DNA from: JBAVQS01 sp049694275
GTDB taxonomy: Bacteria; Chloroflexota; Anaerolineae; UBA4142; SHND01
Length of the DNA stretch: 32,774 nucleotides
Assembly: GCA_049694275.1 (NCBI GenBank)
Contig: JBAVQS010000240.1
Location: forward strand, 1 to 32,774
Direction: 5' to 3'
A model generated the notes under the pieces. That model was not told the origin of the DNA and ran no database searches. It saw only the letters and a program-made list of their open reading frames with translations. A program made the translations under genes and the position numbers. Below, in pieces: positions 8,057-16,304 of the stretch (position 1 is its first letter; each line of letters opens with the position of its first letter).

Positions 8057-10300
8057 ATGGATTTACTATCTCAACTCAATCCCGTACAACGTCAGGCGGT
8101 CGAAATCATCGACGGCCCGGTCCTGGTTCTCGCGGGACCGGGGAGCGGCAAGACGCGCGTGCTCACCTATCGCGTGGCGCATCTTATCCAGGAGGTTCGT
8201 CTCCCACCTTACAATGTCCTGGCGGTGACGTTTACGAACAAAGCCGCCCGCGAGATGACCGAGCGTCTCTCCAAGCTCATTGGCGAAGACAAGATGCGGG
8301 ATGTAACCATCGGCACTTTTCACGCGACCTGTGCGCGGTTCCTGCGCCGCGACGGCGAACGGGTCGGCCTTGCCTCCAGTTTTGTCATCTATGATGACGA
8401 CGACCAAAAGTCGCTCATGAAACAGGTACTGCAAGAGCTCAACCTGAATGACAAGGTCTATCGCCCGGGGGATATGCTCGGCGCCATCTCGCGCGCCAAA
8501 AACGAGCTCATTGGACCGGAGCAGTACACGCCCACCTCTTACCGGGAAGAGGCAATCCGTCGCATCTATCAACGCTATCAGCAGTTGTTGACCGAGAATA
8601 ACGCCGTCGATTTCGACGACCTGCTCAATTACACCGTCCAACTCTTGCAAGAGCACCCCGATGTCCTGTCCAAATACCAGCGGCGCTATGTCTATTTACA
8701 CGTCGACGAGTTCCAGGACACCAACATGGCGCAGTATCTCATCGTCAAACTGCTAGCGGGGAAATACCATAATATTTTTTGCGTCGGGGACGAGGACCAG
8801 TCGATCTATATGTGGCGCGGCGCGGACTATCGCAACGTTCTGCGCTTTCGCGACGATTTCCCGGAGGCAAAAGTCGTCCTCCTTGAGCAAAACTATCGTT
8901 CGACCCAGACCATTCTCGATGTTGCCCACTCGGTCATTCGCCACAATCCCACCCGCACCGACAAAAAACTGTGGACCGAAAACCCACAGGGGATTCCGAT
9001 CGAGATCTTTGAGGCGTACAACGAACAGGAGGAGGCCCAGTTCGTCGTCGACGAGATTACGCGCAATATCAAGCAAGGCCATTACAAGGCGGGCGACTTT
9101 GCGGTTTTCTACCGCACCAATGCCCAGTCCCGTAACATGGAAGAAGCGTTCGTCCGTAAGGGGATCAAATACAAACTCATCGGGGCGACGCGCTTTTACC
9201 AGCGCCGCGAGGTCAAAGACCTGATCGCCTATCTGCGTCTGGTCCACAACCCGAACGATTCGGTCTCCTTTAATCGTATTCTCAATATCCCGCCGCGCGG
9301 AATCGGGCCCAAGACGCAAGAGGACCTGGAACAGGTGGCGCATCGTTTGCACGTCCCGCTCGTGACCGCGCTGCACATGCTCAGGGATGAAGAAAACAAC
9401 GGCGCGCCGGAGGGACAGCCTTCTCCCTTTGCCCAATCCTTTGATACCCGCACGCGACGCGTCCTTCTCCCCTATGCGGGGATTCTGGACGAGATCATCA
9501 GCGCCAAACAAGAGCTGCCACTGACCGATCTGTTCGACCGGCTCGTCGAGCGCATCGGGTATGAGGGATACATCCGTGACGGCTCGCGCGAGGGCGAGGA
9601 TCGCTGGAACAACGTCATGGAGTTGCGCGCCGTTACCCGCGATTACAACGCGTTGGAACGTGCAACCGGCCTTTCCGAATTTCTCGAAAAGGTAGCTCTG
9701 GTTTCGGATGTGGATGCGCTGGCCGATCGCGAGGATGCGCCTGTGCTCATGACCTTGCACATGGCTAAAGGGCTTGAATTCCCCGTCGTGTTTATGGCCG
9801 GCATGGAAGAGGGCATCTTTCCACATGCGCGCTCACTGGACGAGCCGCAGCAGATGGAGGAAGAGCGCCGGCTCTGCTATGTCGGCATCACCCGCGCACG
9901 AGAAAAGCTTTATTTGATCTACGCCTTTCGCCGCAGCCTGTACGGCGGCTCCGAGCCGACCGATCCCTCTCGCTTTTTGGCCGACATTCCCCGCAGCCTG
10001 GTCAAAACCAAGGGTGGGGAAAAGCGCAATTCACTTGACGAATATATATCAGAGACCAAATACAAAAAGCAGACGACGTGGAGCATCCCGGAAAAGATCA
10101 AGCCCGAAACGCCTCCTTTCAAAGCCCAGTTCCGCGCCGGGGATCGAGTCCAGCACCCCACCTTTGGCGAGGGGACGATCATTACGAGCAAGATCAACCG
10201 GGGCGATGAAGAGCTCGAAGTCGCCTTTCAAGGCAAAGGGGTCAAGCACCTGATCGCCGCCTATGCCAAACTGGAAAAGATTCAAAACAAGCACAAATGA
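8057..10300 (+). CDS. pcrA: ATP-dependent DNA helicase PcrA/UvrD
   Basis: A superfamily 1A 3'-5' helicase acting in nucleotide excision repair, rolling-circle replication and removal of nucleoprotein blocks. Motifs from ATG 8057: Q motif NPVQRQAV at 8-15, Walker A GPGSGKT at 27-33, VDEFQDT at 216-222, GDEDQSIYMWRGA around 243, TLHMAKGLEF around 566, and YVGITRAREKLYL around 607. A C-terminal Tudor-like domain (GDRVQHPTFGEGTI and onward, about residues 695-745) is the segment known to bind RNA polymerase in PcrA. The length of 747 residues is typical. The frame extends to a TTG at 8036, but ATG 8057 begins the conserved sequence. The stop overlaps the start of the next gene by 4 bp (ATGA). Confidence 0.95.
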   Translation: MDLLSQLNPVQRQAVEIIDGPVLVLAGPGSGKTRVLTYRVAHLIQEVRLPPYNVLAVTFTNKAAREMTERLSKLIGEDKMRDVTIGTFHATCARFLRRDGERVGLASSFVIYDDDDQKSLMKQVLQELNLNDKVYRPGDMLGAISRAKNELIGPEQYTPTSYREEAIRRIYQRYQQLLTENNAVDFDDLLNYTVQLLQEHPDVLSKYQRRYVYLHVDEFQDTNMAQYLIVKLLAGKYHNIFCVGDEDQSIYMWRGADYRNVLRFRDDFPEAKVVLLEQNYRSTQTILDVAHSVIRHNPTRTDKKLWTENPQGIPIEIFEAYNEQEEAQFVVDEITRNIKQGHYKAGDFAVFYRTNAQSRNMEEAFVRKGIKYKLIGATRFYQRREVKDLIAYLRLVHNPNDSVSFNRILNIPPRGIGPKTQEDLEQVAHRLHVPLVTALHMLRDEENNGAPEGQPSPFAQSFDTRTRRVLLPYAGILDEIISAKQELPLTDLFDRLVERIGYEGYIRDGSREGEDRWNNVMELRAVTRDYNALERATGLSEFLEKVALVSDVDALADREDAPVLMTLHMAKGLEFPVVFMAGMEEGIFPHARSLDEPQQMEEERRLCYVGITRAREKLYLIYAFRRSLYGGSEPTDPSRFLADIPRSLVKTKGGEKRNSLDEYISETKYKKQTTWSIPEKIKPETPPFKAQFRAGDRVQHPTFGEGTIITSKINRGDEELEVAFQGKGVKHLIAAYAKLEKIQNKHK

Positions 10301-11172
10301 TCCGCGTAGATAACCTGACCAAGCGATACGATACCACGCTCGCGCTTGACCGGCTCAGCCTCACCATTCCCCAGAACACGATCTTTGGATTGGTCGGCCC
10401 TAATGGTTCGGGCAAGAGCACCTTGCTCAAGCTCCTGATGGGATTTCTCTTTCCCGATGGGGGGACCATCGACCTCGGCCCGTGGTCACGCACAGGCATC
10501 GGCTATACCTCGGACCGTCCCTTTTTGCCAGTCCGCTTTCGGGCCGCCGAATTCCTTACGCTGGTTGGCGAACTGAGCGGGCTGCGGGGCGCGGCGCTCA
10601 GCGTGGCGGTCATGCAACGCTTGGAGCAGGTTGGCCTGAGCGACGCGGCGAGAACACGCATCAGCGCCCTGTCAAAAGGGATGTTTCAACGGCTCTCCCT
10701 CGCCGCCGCTCTCGTCCATGATCCGCCCCTCTTGCTGCTCGACGAACCGATGGGGGGACTCGACCCCGGGCAACAGGCGGCATTGCGCGCAGTGATTCAA
10801 TCGGCGCGCCAGGAAGGCAAAACCATCCTGCTGAGCACGCACCGCCTGAGCGAGGTCACCAATCTTTGCACGCACATCGCCATTCTGAAACAGGGGCAGC
10901 TCGTCCGTACCGGCGCGCTTGCCGATGTGCTCGCCCCGCAGCCTCAGGTGATGATTACCGTCGACCACCTCCCGGCCGAATTGGGAAAGGTGCTCTGTGC
11001 GCAGTATCCGGGCGTGACAGTTGCCGGCAGCACAATCACGCTGGACGACGCCGCTCAGGCGTGCAAGAACGATATCCTCCATCTGCTGATGGAGCACGGC
11101 TGCGATATTCAGCAATTGATCCAGCAGCGCGCGACGCTTGAACAGGTCTATCTGGAGGCAGTCCGCCCATGA
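10297..11172 (+). CDS. ABC transporter ATP-binding protein
   Basis: The ATPase subunit of an ABC transporter (291 residues) at the inner face of the membrane. Motifs: Walker A GPNGSGKST at 34-42, signature LSKGMFQRLSLAAAL near 127 (a variant of LSGGQ, with K and M in the core), Walker B LLLLDEPMGGLD near 146, and the switch histidine in LLSTHRLSE. After residue about 210 comes a C-terminal extension typical of CcmA/NatA-type drug or multi-substrate exporters. It overlaps pcrA by 4 bp and the following permease gene by 4 bp, so its translation is probably coupled to both. The substrate cannot be read from the sequence. Confidence 0.9.
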   Translation: MIRVDNLTKRYDTTLALDRLSLTIPQNTIFGLVGPNGSGKSTLLKLLMGFLFPDGGTIDLGPWSRTGIGYTSDRPFLPVRFRAAEFLTLVGELSGLRGAALSVAVMQRLEQVGLSDAARTRISALSKGMFQRLSLAAALVHDPPLLLLDEPMGGLDPGQQAALRAVIQSARQEGKTILLSTHRLSEVTNLCTHIAILKQGQLVRTGALADVLAPQPQVMITVDHLPAELGKVLCAQYPGVTVAGSTITLDDAAQACKNDILHLLMEHGCDIQQLIQQRATLEQVYLEAVRP

Positions 11173-11888
11173 GCCGCGTCTGGTCGCTCACCCTCTTTTT
11201 GCTCAAGGATTTCTCCCGCTCGCTGCGCATCGTCGTGCCGCCCGGTCTCCTCCTCGCGCTCTATCGCGTCTTTTTCCTGTATGGGTCGGATGTCCGCTAC
11301 CTAGGGGCGGTCGGGGCCATCATGCTTGGCTTTATATGCATCGTCACGACCCTTCTCGTCATCGGGACGGTTAATCGCGCCTCGACCTATCCCCTGCTTG
11401 CGCGGCTGTCCAGTCGTGACGAACTCATCGCAGCGATCATGCTCGCCAGCTTCATCATCACGCTCAGCCTCGCGATCCTCTTTATCGGCTGGATTATCTT
11501 GAATCAACAGGTTCCCCTCCAGCCGTTCGATCTCATCAAAATCGCGACGCGCTGGCTGGTCATCTTTATCCTCGTAATCGCTTTTGCCCTACACCTGAGC
11601 AAACTTGTCACACGGGGCGGCTCCAACCTGGTCGCCTATTTGATTGTCGTTCTCAGCCTGGTTTCATACCAGCGGGCTGAATATCCCTCTTTCTTGCTCC
11701 TCGATTGGACGGAGAATCTTTTTACGCGAATCCTGCAGCCACTGACCGCTCTCATTAGCGGCGGGTCCGACCTCATCACGCTTTCTCAGTATGCCATCGC
11801 CCTAGCGGTCACTTTACTCTATAGTCTCTTGCTCTATGGACTCGCCATCTGGCTCTTTCGCCACAAGGACCTCATCTGGGCAGAATAA
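11169..11888 (+). CDS. ABC transporter membrane subunit (ABC-2-like permease)
   Basis: A strongly hydrophobic protein of 239 residues with about six predicted membrane segments, for example ALYRVFFLY, AIMLGFICIVTTLLVIG, IMLASFIITLSLAILFIGWIIL, WLVIFILVIAFAL, and a last segment LLYSLLLYGLAIWLF. I recognise no sequence family, but the 4-bp overlap with the preceding ABC ATPase gene makes it the likely permease partner. One ATPase plus one short permease fits an ABC-2 exporter working as a dimer of each subunit. A hairpin beginning at the stop codon probably ends the operon. Confidence 0.78.
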   Translation: MSRVWSLTLFLLKDFSRSLRIVVPPGLLLALYRVFFLYGSDVRYLGAVGAIMLGFICIVTTLLVIGTVNRASTYPLLARLSSRDELIAAIMLASFIITLSLAILFIGWIILNQQVPLQPFDLIKIATRWLVIFILVIAFALHLSKLVTRGGSNLVAYLIVVLSLVSYQRAEYPSFLLLDWTENLFTRILQPLTALISGGSDLITLSQYAIALAVTLLYSLLLYGLAIWLFRHKDLIWAE

Positions 11889-11929
11889 AGAGCCGAGGTA
11901 AGACCTCTGTCGGCCGCACCTCGACTCTT
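11888..11929. terminator. Probable bidirectional terminator hairpin
   Basis: Arms at 11888-11899 and 11918-11929 (AAGAGCCGAGGT and ACCTCGACTCTT) pair at 11 of 12 positions around an 18-nt loop. It sits between the convergent permease and M20 peptidase genes. The downstream U-run is weak on both strands. Confidence 0.55.
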
Positions 11930-11953
11930 GTCTGCGTTCTCCTCTTACCCGTG

Positions 11954-13306
11954 TCAGACCGCGAAATTTCGAATTAACTCGCGGATAAACTGGAGCCCCT
12001 CAAAATAATCCGTCAGCCGGATATTCTCGTTCGGCGCATGCGCCCGCGAGTCGTGATAGCCGCACCCTGCACTGACAGCCGGAATATTGAGCGCCTGACA
12101 CAATGGATACATCGGACCACTGCCAGCCGAGGTGGGATGAATAACCGGGTCCTGGTGATAGGTCGCCCGCACTGCGGCGACCGCCGCCTGCACAATCTGG
12201 CTATCGAGCGCGGACCGCGCATTCTCTTCGCCCGTCTCAGTCAGGCGGATTTCGATATCCCGGAACCCATGCTTGTCCAGGTGCTTGCGCAGGAGATCGA
12301 CCACCAGATCAGGCGTCAGGTCTGGAACAAGGCGAAAATCAATCTTGGCGAAGGCATGGTTTGGCAAAACCGTTTTGCTCCCTTCTCCAATATAACCTGA
12401 ATAGAGCCCGCAGATGGTGCAGGTCGGCTCATAGTACAGCTTTTTGAGGGCGTCCAGGCCGTGCAGGTCGTTGATATACCGCGTGATGCCCAGGTTTGCT
12501 TTTTCCGCGTCCTCGTCGAATGGGATCCGCTGGAGCGCCGCCATCTCCATTTCTGTCGGCGGTCGCACATGATCCAGATACCCTTCGATCAAAATGCGGT
12601 CATCCTCATCCTTGAGGGAATGGAGCGCCCATGTCAGCCGCCACGCCGGGTTCTGCACAATGGCCGCAACGGACGAGTGCAGATCGCGGTTGGCGCCGTG
12701 CGCGTGCAGCTCGACATACATGATGCCTTTGAGCCCACAGACGAGCAAAGGACGCCCATGAATATCCTTGCCGCCAAACTCCCACAGGCACCCATCTGCC
12801 CCTTCTAGCAGCGCCCGGTTCTCTTGAGCGAACCGCCCCAAGCTGGGGCTTCCGATCTCTTCTTCCCCCTCGACCACAAACTTGATCTTGAGCGGCAGCG
12901 GCCCTTCCGTCGCCAGCCAGCTTTCGATGGCCTGAATGCGCCCGACGAGTTCGGACTTGTTATCGGCGACCCCACGCGCATATATTTTGCCATCGCGGAT
13001 CGCCGCCTCCCACGGCGGGGATTCCCACAACTCCAACGGCTCGGCCGGCTGTACATCATAGTGGTCATAGATCACCAGCGTCCGCGGCCCCGCGCCGATC
13101 TCTGCATACACGACCGGGTTCCCGCCCTCAACAGGGATCAGCCGCGCCGCGGCCCCCAGCTTGTTCAACCGAGATAGCACCTTGTCCGCCATCTCACGCA
13201 TCCCCAGATTCTGTGCAGCCACGCTCGGCTGCCGGCAGAAATTCTGGAGCTCGGCAATAAACCGCTCCCGATTCTGTTCTACATACTGCAAAAAACGATC
13301 CGTCAT
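11954..13306 (-). CDS. M20 family metallopeptidase (dipeptidase-like)
   Basis: A di-zinc (or cobalt) exopeptidase or deacylase of the M20/ArgE/DapE/CNDP group, most like cytosolic dipeptidases. Seen: DHYDVQP with the first metal-binding His, YARGVADNKSE with the bridging Asp, VVEGEEEIGS with the catalytic and metal-binding Glu pair, a dimerisation lid region (LHAHGANRDLHSS onward), and GYHDSRAHAPNENI with the last metal-binding His. Length is 450 residues. I chose ATG 13306 over ATG 13318 because GGAGGAGA lies between them and spaces well only from the former. It converges on the ABC operon and is divergent from the PDZ gene. The substrate is unknown. Confidence 0.9.
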   Translation of the reverse strand: MTDRFLQYVEQNRERFIAELQNFCRQPSVAAQNLGMREMADKVLSRLNKLGAAARLIPVEGGNPVVYAEIGAGPRTLVIYDHYDVQPAEPLELWESPPWEAAIRDGKIYARGVADNKSELVGRIQAIESWLATEGPLPLKIKFVVEGEEEIGSPSLGRFAQENRALLEGADGCLWEFGGKDIHGRPLLVCGLKGIMYVELHAHGANRDLHSSVAAIVQNPAWRLTWALHSLKDEDDRILIEGYLDHVRPPTEMEMAALQRIPFDEDAEKANLGITRYINDLHGLDALKKLYYEPTCTICGLYSGYIGEGSKTVLPNHAFAKIDFRLVPDLTPDLVVDLLRKHLDKHGFRDIEIRLTETGEENARSALDSQIVQAAVAAVRATYHQDPVIHPTSAGSGPMYPLCQALNIPAVSAGCGYHDSRAHAPNENIRLTDYFEGLQFIRELIRNFAV

Positions 13307-13393
13307 GCTCTCCTCCATGGTGGCATATACCTACGCCGCCCAACTGGATTTTTTAACCTACTATTTCAGGCGCTCTCATCTGCAATTAATCCA

Positions 13394-13422
13394 ATACTAG
13401 TAGAATCTAATTGTAACGTCAA
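13394..13422 (-). promoter_or_regulatory. Possible M20 peptidase promoter (TTGACG-N17-TAGTAT)
   Basis: Minus-strand TTGACG (13422-13417) is 17 bp from TAGTAT (13399-13394) in the divergent gap. A TAGAAT box for the opposite PDZ gene lies at 13401-13406, so the two promoters would overlap. Matches are moderate. Confidence 0.35.
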
Positions 13423-13433
13423 CCGGAGGTCTT

Positions 13434-13985
13434 ATGAAAACCAGTACAGCGATTCTTATTGCCGCGGTGGGTGTCGTCCTGAGCCTATGCGTCGGAGTCA
13501 TCGGCGGAGCAGTCGCGGGCATCTATGTTTCACAGCTCTCAGGCCGGACAGCCGCGCAAGGCTCGTCGCTGCCCGGAAGCCCATCGCTTTCACTTCCCAA
13601 CCAGACGCAACCCAATGAAACACAACCGGATCAGACTTTTCCCAATTTTCGCAACCCGAATCGTGGCGGCGGCAACTATGGAGTACAGGGAGCGGTGGTC
13701 ATCGAGGTCACAAGCGGCTCACCTGCTGAAAAAGCCGGTTTACTGAGCGGCGACATCATCACCACGGTCAACGGCCAGGCGGTAGATGCCACTCACCCTT
13801 TGAACACAATCATCCAGCAGGCCAAACCGGGCGATACGCTCCAGGTCACCGTGCGGCGGGGTGGAAATAACCAAAATCTCACGGTGACACTCGGCACCAA
13901 CCCGGATAATGCTTCTGCGCCCTATCTAGGCATCCGCTTTACTATGTTTAGCAACCAGTCTAAACAACCCGGCAGTTCAGGGTAG
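13434..13985 (+). CDS. Membrane-anchored PDZ-domain protein
   Basis: A 183-residue protein with one N-terminal membrane segment (about residues 6-33, AILIAAVGVVLSLCVG...), a Pro/Asn/Gln-rich spacer with the repeated NQTQPNETQPDQT pattern (about 55-80), and a single PDZ domain of the HtrA/DegP type (about 85-165: VIEVTSGSPAEKAGL, GDIITTVNGQAVD, PGDTLQVTVRRGG). No trypsin-like protease domain precedes the PDZ, so it is not an HtrA protease by itself; a scaffolding or substrate-binding role outside the membrane is inferred. The start is well supported by CCGGAGG, 6 bp before the ATG. A terminator-like hairpin follows. Confidence 0.85.
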   Translation: MKTSTAILIAAVGVVLSLCVGVIGGAVAGIYVSQLSGRTAAQGSSLPGSPSLSLPNQTQPNETQPDQTFPNFRNPNRGGGNYGVQGAVVIEVTSGSPAEKAGLLSGDIITTVNGQAVDATHPLNTIIQQAKPGDTLQVTVRRGGNNQNLTVTLGTNPDNASAPYLGIRFTMFSNQSKQPGSSG

Positions 13986-14022
13986 GCAATAATACAAGAG
14001 TTCGTGCAGCCCAAAAGGAGAT

Positions 14023-14066
14023 GGGAATGGGCGGATTGGCATTGCCCTTCCCCTTTTCCCTTTTGT
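14023..14066 (+). terminator. Terminator-like hairpin after the PDZ gene
   Basis: GGGAAtGGGC (14023-14032) pairs with GCCCTTCCC (14044-14052) with one bulged T and an 11-nt loop. It is followed by a pyrimidine tract containing two TTTT runs. Confidence 0.5.
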
Positions 14067-14132
14067 CCCTTTTCCGCGCAGATACGAACAAATGTACCAC
14101 TTGTCGACCCACATTTCTGGTAACAAATTCCC

Positions 14133-14161
14133 TTGACCGACGCGCGCGTCTCTAGTATACT
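14133..14161 (+). promoter_or_regulatory. Predicted promoter of the roadblock gene (TTGACC-N17-TATACT)
   Basis: TTGACC at 14133-14138 and TATACT at 14156-14161 are exactly 17 bp apart. Initiation near 14168 would give a leader of about 100 nt that begins right at the structured repeats. Confidence 0.7.
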
Positions 14162-14166
14162 AGCAA

Positions 14167-14255
14167 TGTTTGCAGGTGGTTTTTTCAATCACGCGACGAA
14201 CATTGATTGAACCCCATCTGCCACTACCCTGCAAATGCTTCTTAATTGAAAAAAC
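14167..14255 (+). promoter_or_regulatory. Structured 5' leader with interleaved inverted repeats
   Basis: Arm A (TTTGCAGG, 14169-14176) is complementary to A' (14228-14235). Arm B (GTTTTTTCAAT, 14179-14189) is perfectly complementary to B' (14245-14255). The order A-B-A'-B' means the two helices either form a pseudoknot or exclude each other. A third helix, TCAATC/GATTGA (14185-14190 with 14205-14210), competes for B. B' ends 5 nt before the Shine-Dalgarno sequence at 14261-14266, so folding could affect translation. I recognise no known riboswitch class. Confidence 0.5.
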
Positions 14256-14270
14256 GGTCCAGGAGGAACT

Positions 14271-14648
14271 ATGCCAGATACAGTCTCGCGCACAATGCGG
14301 ATCATCAACTGCCTGCGCGATTTGCGAGCATCCAGTCCGGATATTGAAGCTTCAGCCGTCGTGAGCGTTGATGGGTTAGTCATCGCCTCGGACTTGCCGG
14401 CTGGGGTCGAAGAGGACCGGGTATCGGCCATGTCGGCAGCCATGCTGTCGCTCGGCGAGCGCATCGCCATGGAACTCGGACGCGGCGAGCTCGACCAGGT
14501 TTATATCCGCGGGGATGAAGGCTATGTCATGCTCTCCGCTGCCACCGAAGAGACTGTGCTCACCGTCCTTGCGCGTCGCGAAGCCAAACTTGGCCTTGTA
14601 TTTCTTGACGTCAAGCGCACCGCCAAAGAGCTTTCATCCATGATCTAG
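14271..14648 (+). CDS. Roadblock/LC7 domain protein (MglB-like)
   Basis: A small (125 aa) soluble protein made of one roadblock/LC7 domain, the fold of MglB and other regulators of Ras-like GTPases. Recognisable core: ASAVVSVDGLVIASDLPAG at about 28-46, then SAMSAAMLSLGERIAMELG, then the strand region DQVYIRGDEGYVMLSAA and the closing LTVLARREAKLGLVFLDVKRTAKEL. In other bacteria such proteins act as GTPase-activating scaffolds for polarity or secretion, or as part of response systems. No MglA-like GTPase gene is present nearby. An excellent AGGAGG sits 4 bp before the ATG. The long structured leader suggests post-transcriptional control. A decayed LLM oxidoreductase gene follows 24 bp after the stop. 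Confidence 0.88.
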   Translation: MPDTVSRTMRIINCLRDLRASSPDIEASAVVSVDGLVIASDLPAGVEEDRVSAMSAAMLSLGERIAMELGRGELDQVYIRGDEGYVMLSAATEETVLTVLARREAKLGLVFLDVKRTAKELSSMI

Positions 14649-14672
14649 CAGCAGGCTCACAAGAAGACTGCA

Positions 14673-15195
14673 TTGCTCAAGCTCGGACTCGTACTGCCGA
14701 ATATGACGCCGCTCGGCACCCGCGACCATATCATCACCTTTGCTCGCGAAGCGGAGCGCCTCGGCTATGACTCCCTCTGGATCACCGAGCGCCTCCTTTT
14801 CCCCGTTCAACCCAAACAGTTGCAGATGGGCCGGCCCGGGGCGGATATCTACCGCTATGCACTGGACCCGCTCGATACGCTTATCTTTGCGGTAGGAGTG
14901 ACAAACAAGGTTCGCCTCGGCACAAGTGTCCTCGATTTTCCCATTTACACGCCTGCGCGTCTCGCCAAGCGGATCGCGGGCCTCGACGTTTTTTCGAACG
15001 GACGCGCCGTCATAGGCGCAGGGTTCGGCTAGTCCGAAGACGAGTTCATCACCAGCAATGTTCCCTTTGAGCAGCGCAGCGGCCGCTTTAACGAAATGAT
15101 CCGTGCTCTGGGGCCCCGACCCGGTGGAATTTCACGGCTCGATGGCTGGTTTTTCATTTCCAAAGGACCTCACTGCAAGTCCGTTTATTGGGTAG
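14673..15195 (+). pseudogene. Broken LLM-class (F420-dependent type) flavin oxidoreductase
   Basis: The first 119 codons encode a normal luciferase-like oxidoreductase N-terminus (GLVLPNMTPLG, GYDSLWITERLLFP, VRLGTSVLDFPIYTPARLAK, RAVIGAGFG). A TAG at 15030-15032 then stands where the family has Trp. Homology continues in the same frame (SEDEF...NVPFEQRSGRFNEMIRAL), and from about 15109 it shifts by one base to give WGPDPVEFHG, a family hallmark. Translation of that frame stops at 15193-15195. The remaining C-terminal portion of the roughly 300-residue protein is absent, and a convergent lipoprotein gene takes its place. The nonsense codon, frameshift and 3' loss show a decayed gene. The start used is a TTG. 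Confidence 0.85.
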
Positions 15196-16297
15196 GCGTA
15201 CTCACAGTTACAATTGGCTGCCAAACAGGGTGCTCGTCGGGGACTTGGTTCTTGGTCAGTTGCCAATGCTTACTCCCATCGCTGCTGATGAAATAAATCT
15301 CACATGACTTGTTCGGCCTCATACAACAGCAAACAGTATACGCTAGATATTTCCCGTCGGGTGACCATGTAAGATCCCATATACCACCTTCACCCGAATG
15401 GTGGAAAATTGTACGGACTCGCTGTGAATGTACATCTACGACATCAATGTCGTCCTTCGTTACGAAGACTATAGATTGTCCATCTGGAGACCATGCCAGT
15501 TCACCGGATTGCTCGCTAATACAGTTCGTTCGGCGTTCTTCAAGTACAATCCAGCATATGGAATCGCGATTGAAAGCAATCTCCTTGCCATCCGGTGACC
15601 ACGTGATGTTACCGCCCGCATCTTTAAAGATTAATTCTCTCGTACTCCCATCCAGATTTTGCACATAGAGGTCTTGATCTCTCCACCAATAATCTCGCTG
15701 CCAAGTCTGAGTGGGTGGACTGGTTATGAATGCGATACGAGTTCTATCTGGGGACCAACTGACATTCCCCTGCACCAAATAGGCATTCGCGAGGAGTTGG
15801 GACAATAAGCTCTGTTGCCCGGTAGCAAGATCGATCTGCATAATCCCTGGAAGCCTGGGATAATTACTCCAAACAAAGAGTAAACTCTTTTCATCTATAG
15901 ACCAGGTAAATTCATCCGTGGCTCCCCCTTGAGGCAGTGGCAATGTCTTTAGGGTTATTTTGCCAACATCCTCGATGCAAAGCATCCACGGTCCTTCTTT
16001 TTGAAAACGGCATCTGAACACTATGTATTTCCCAGAAGGAGACCAGATTGCAGGATCACGAAACGTATCAGAGATATCCACATCAGAGGTACCCAGAGCT
16101 TGTGTAATATCAGTTTGATTCCCTTGGAGATCAGTCAGAATGTAATGGTCATTTGCGGAACTGTATACCAAAACTTCATGGTCGGTAGGGGCGGGTAAGG
16201 TAGCTGCCTCAAATTGGCAACCGACAGCGAACGCATTCATTGCAAATAGCATAAACGCGATCACGGATCGAGTATATTGACGAAGAAAAGCCCACAT
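15185..16297 (-). CDS. Lipoprotein with TolB/WD40-like beta-propeller repeats
   Basis: A 370-residue exported protein. The N-terminus has a hydrophobic stretch ending in the lipobox-like AVGC (Cys near residue 27), so it is probably lipid-anchored outside the membrane. The rest holds repeats of the PD40/TolB type: WSPSGKYIVF, WSIDEKSLLF, WSPDRTRIAF, WSPDGKEIAF, WSPDGQSIVF and WSPDGKYLAY, consistent with a six-bladed propeller. Propellers of this kind bind proteins or ligands; no enzymatic residue is evident. Base composition is clearly more AT-rich than its neighbours, and the gene lies where the LLM gene lost its 3' end, which suggests acquisition. The Shine-Dalgarno sequence is weak. Confidence 0.78.
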   Translation of the reverse strand: MWAFLRQYTRSVIAFMLFAMNAFAVGCQFEAATLPAPTDHEVLVYSSANDHYILTDLQGNQTDITQALGTSDVDISDTFRDPAIWSPSGKYIVFRCRFQKEGPWMLCIEDVGKITLKTLPLPQGGATDEFTWSIDEKSLLFVWSNYPRLPGIMQIDLATGQQSLLSQLLANAYLVQGNVSWSPDRTRIAFITSPPTQTWQRDYWWRDQDLYVQNLDGSTRELIFKDAGGNITWSPDGKEIAFNRDSICWIVLEERRTNCISEQSGELAWSPDGQSIVFVTKDDIDVVDVHSQRVRTIFHHSGEGGIWDLTWSPDGKYLAYTVCCCMRPNKSCEIYFISSDGSKHWQLTKNQVPDEHPVWQPIVTVSTPTQ

Positions 16298-16304
16298 AGT
16301 TTCT

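Noticed and set aside
8753..9826. 357-codon open frame on the minus strand opposite pcrA
   Set aside because: It is a shadow of pcrA codon bias. The translation has no recognisable domain, and pcrA is complete on the other strand.
13580..13670. DNA tandem repeat or CRISPR-like array in the PDZ gene
   Set aside because: The repetition is at the protein level in a Pro/Asn/Gln linker; the DNA units are irregular and have no spacer structure.
15030..15032. TAG in the LLM gene as a read-through or recoded (pyrrolysine) codon
   Set aside because: A second lesion, a frameshift at about 15105-15111, and the missing C-terminus show decay rather than recoding.
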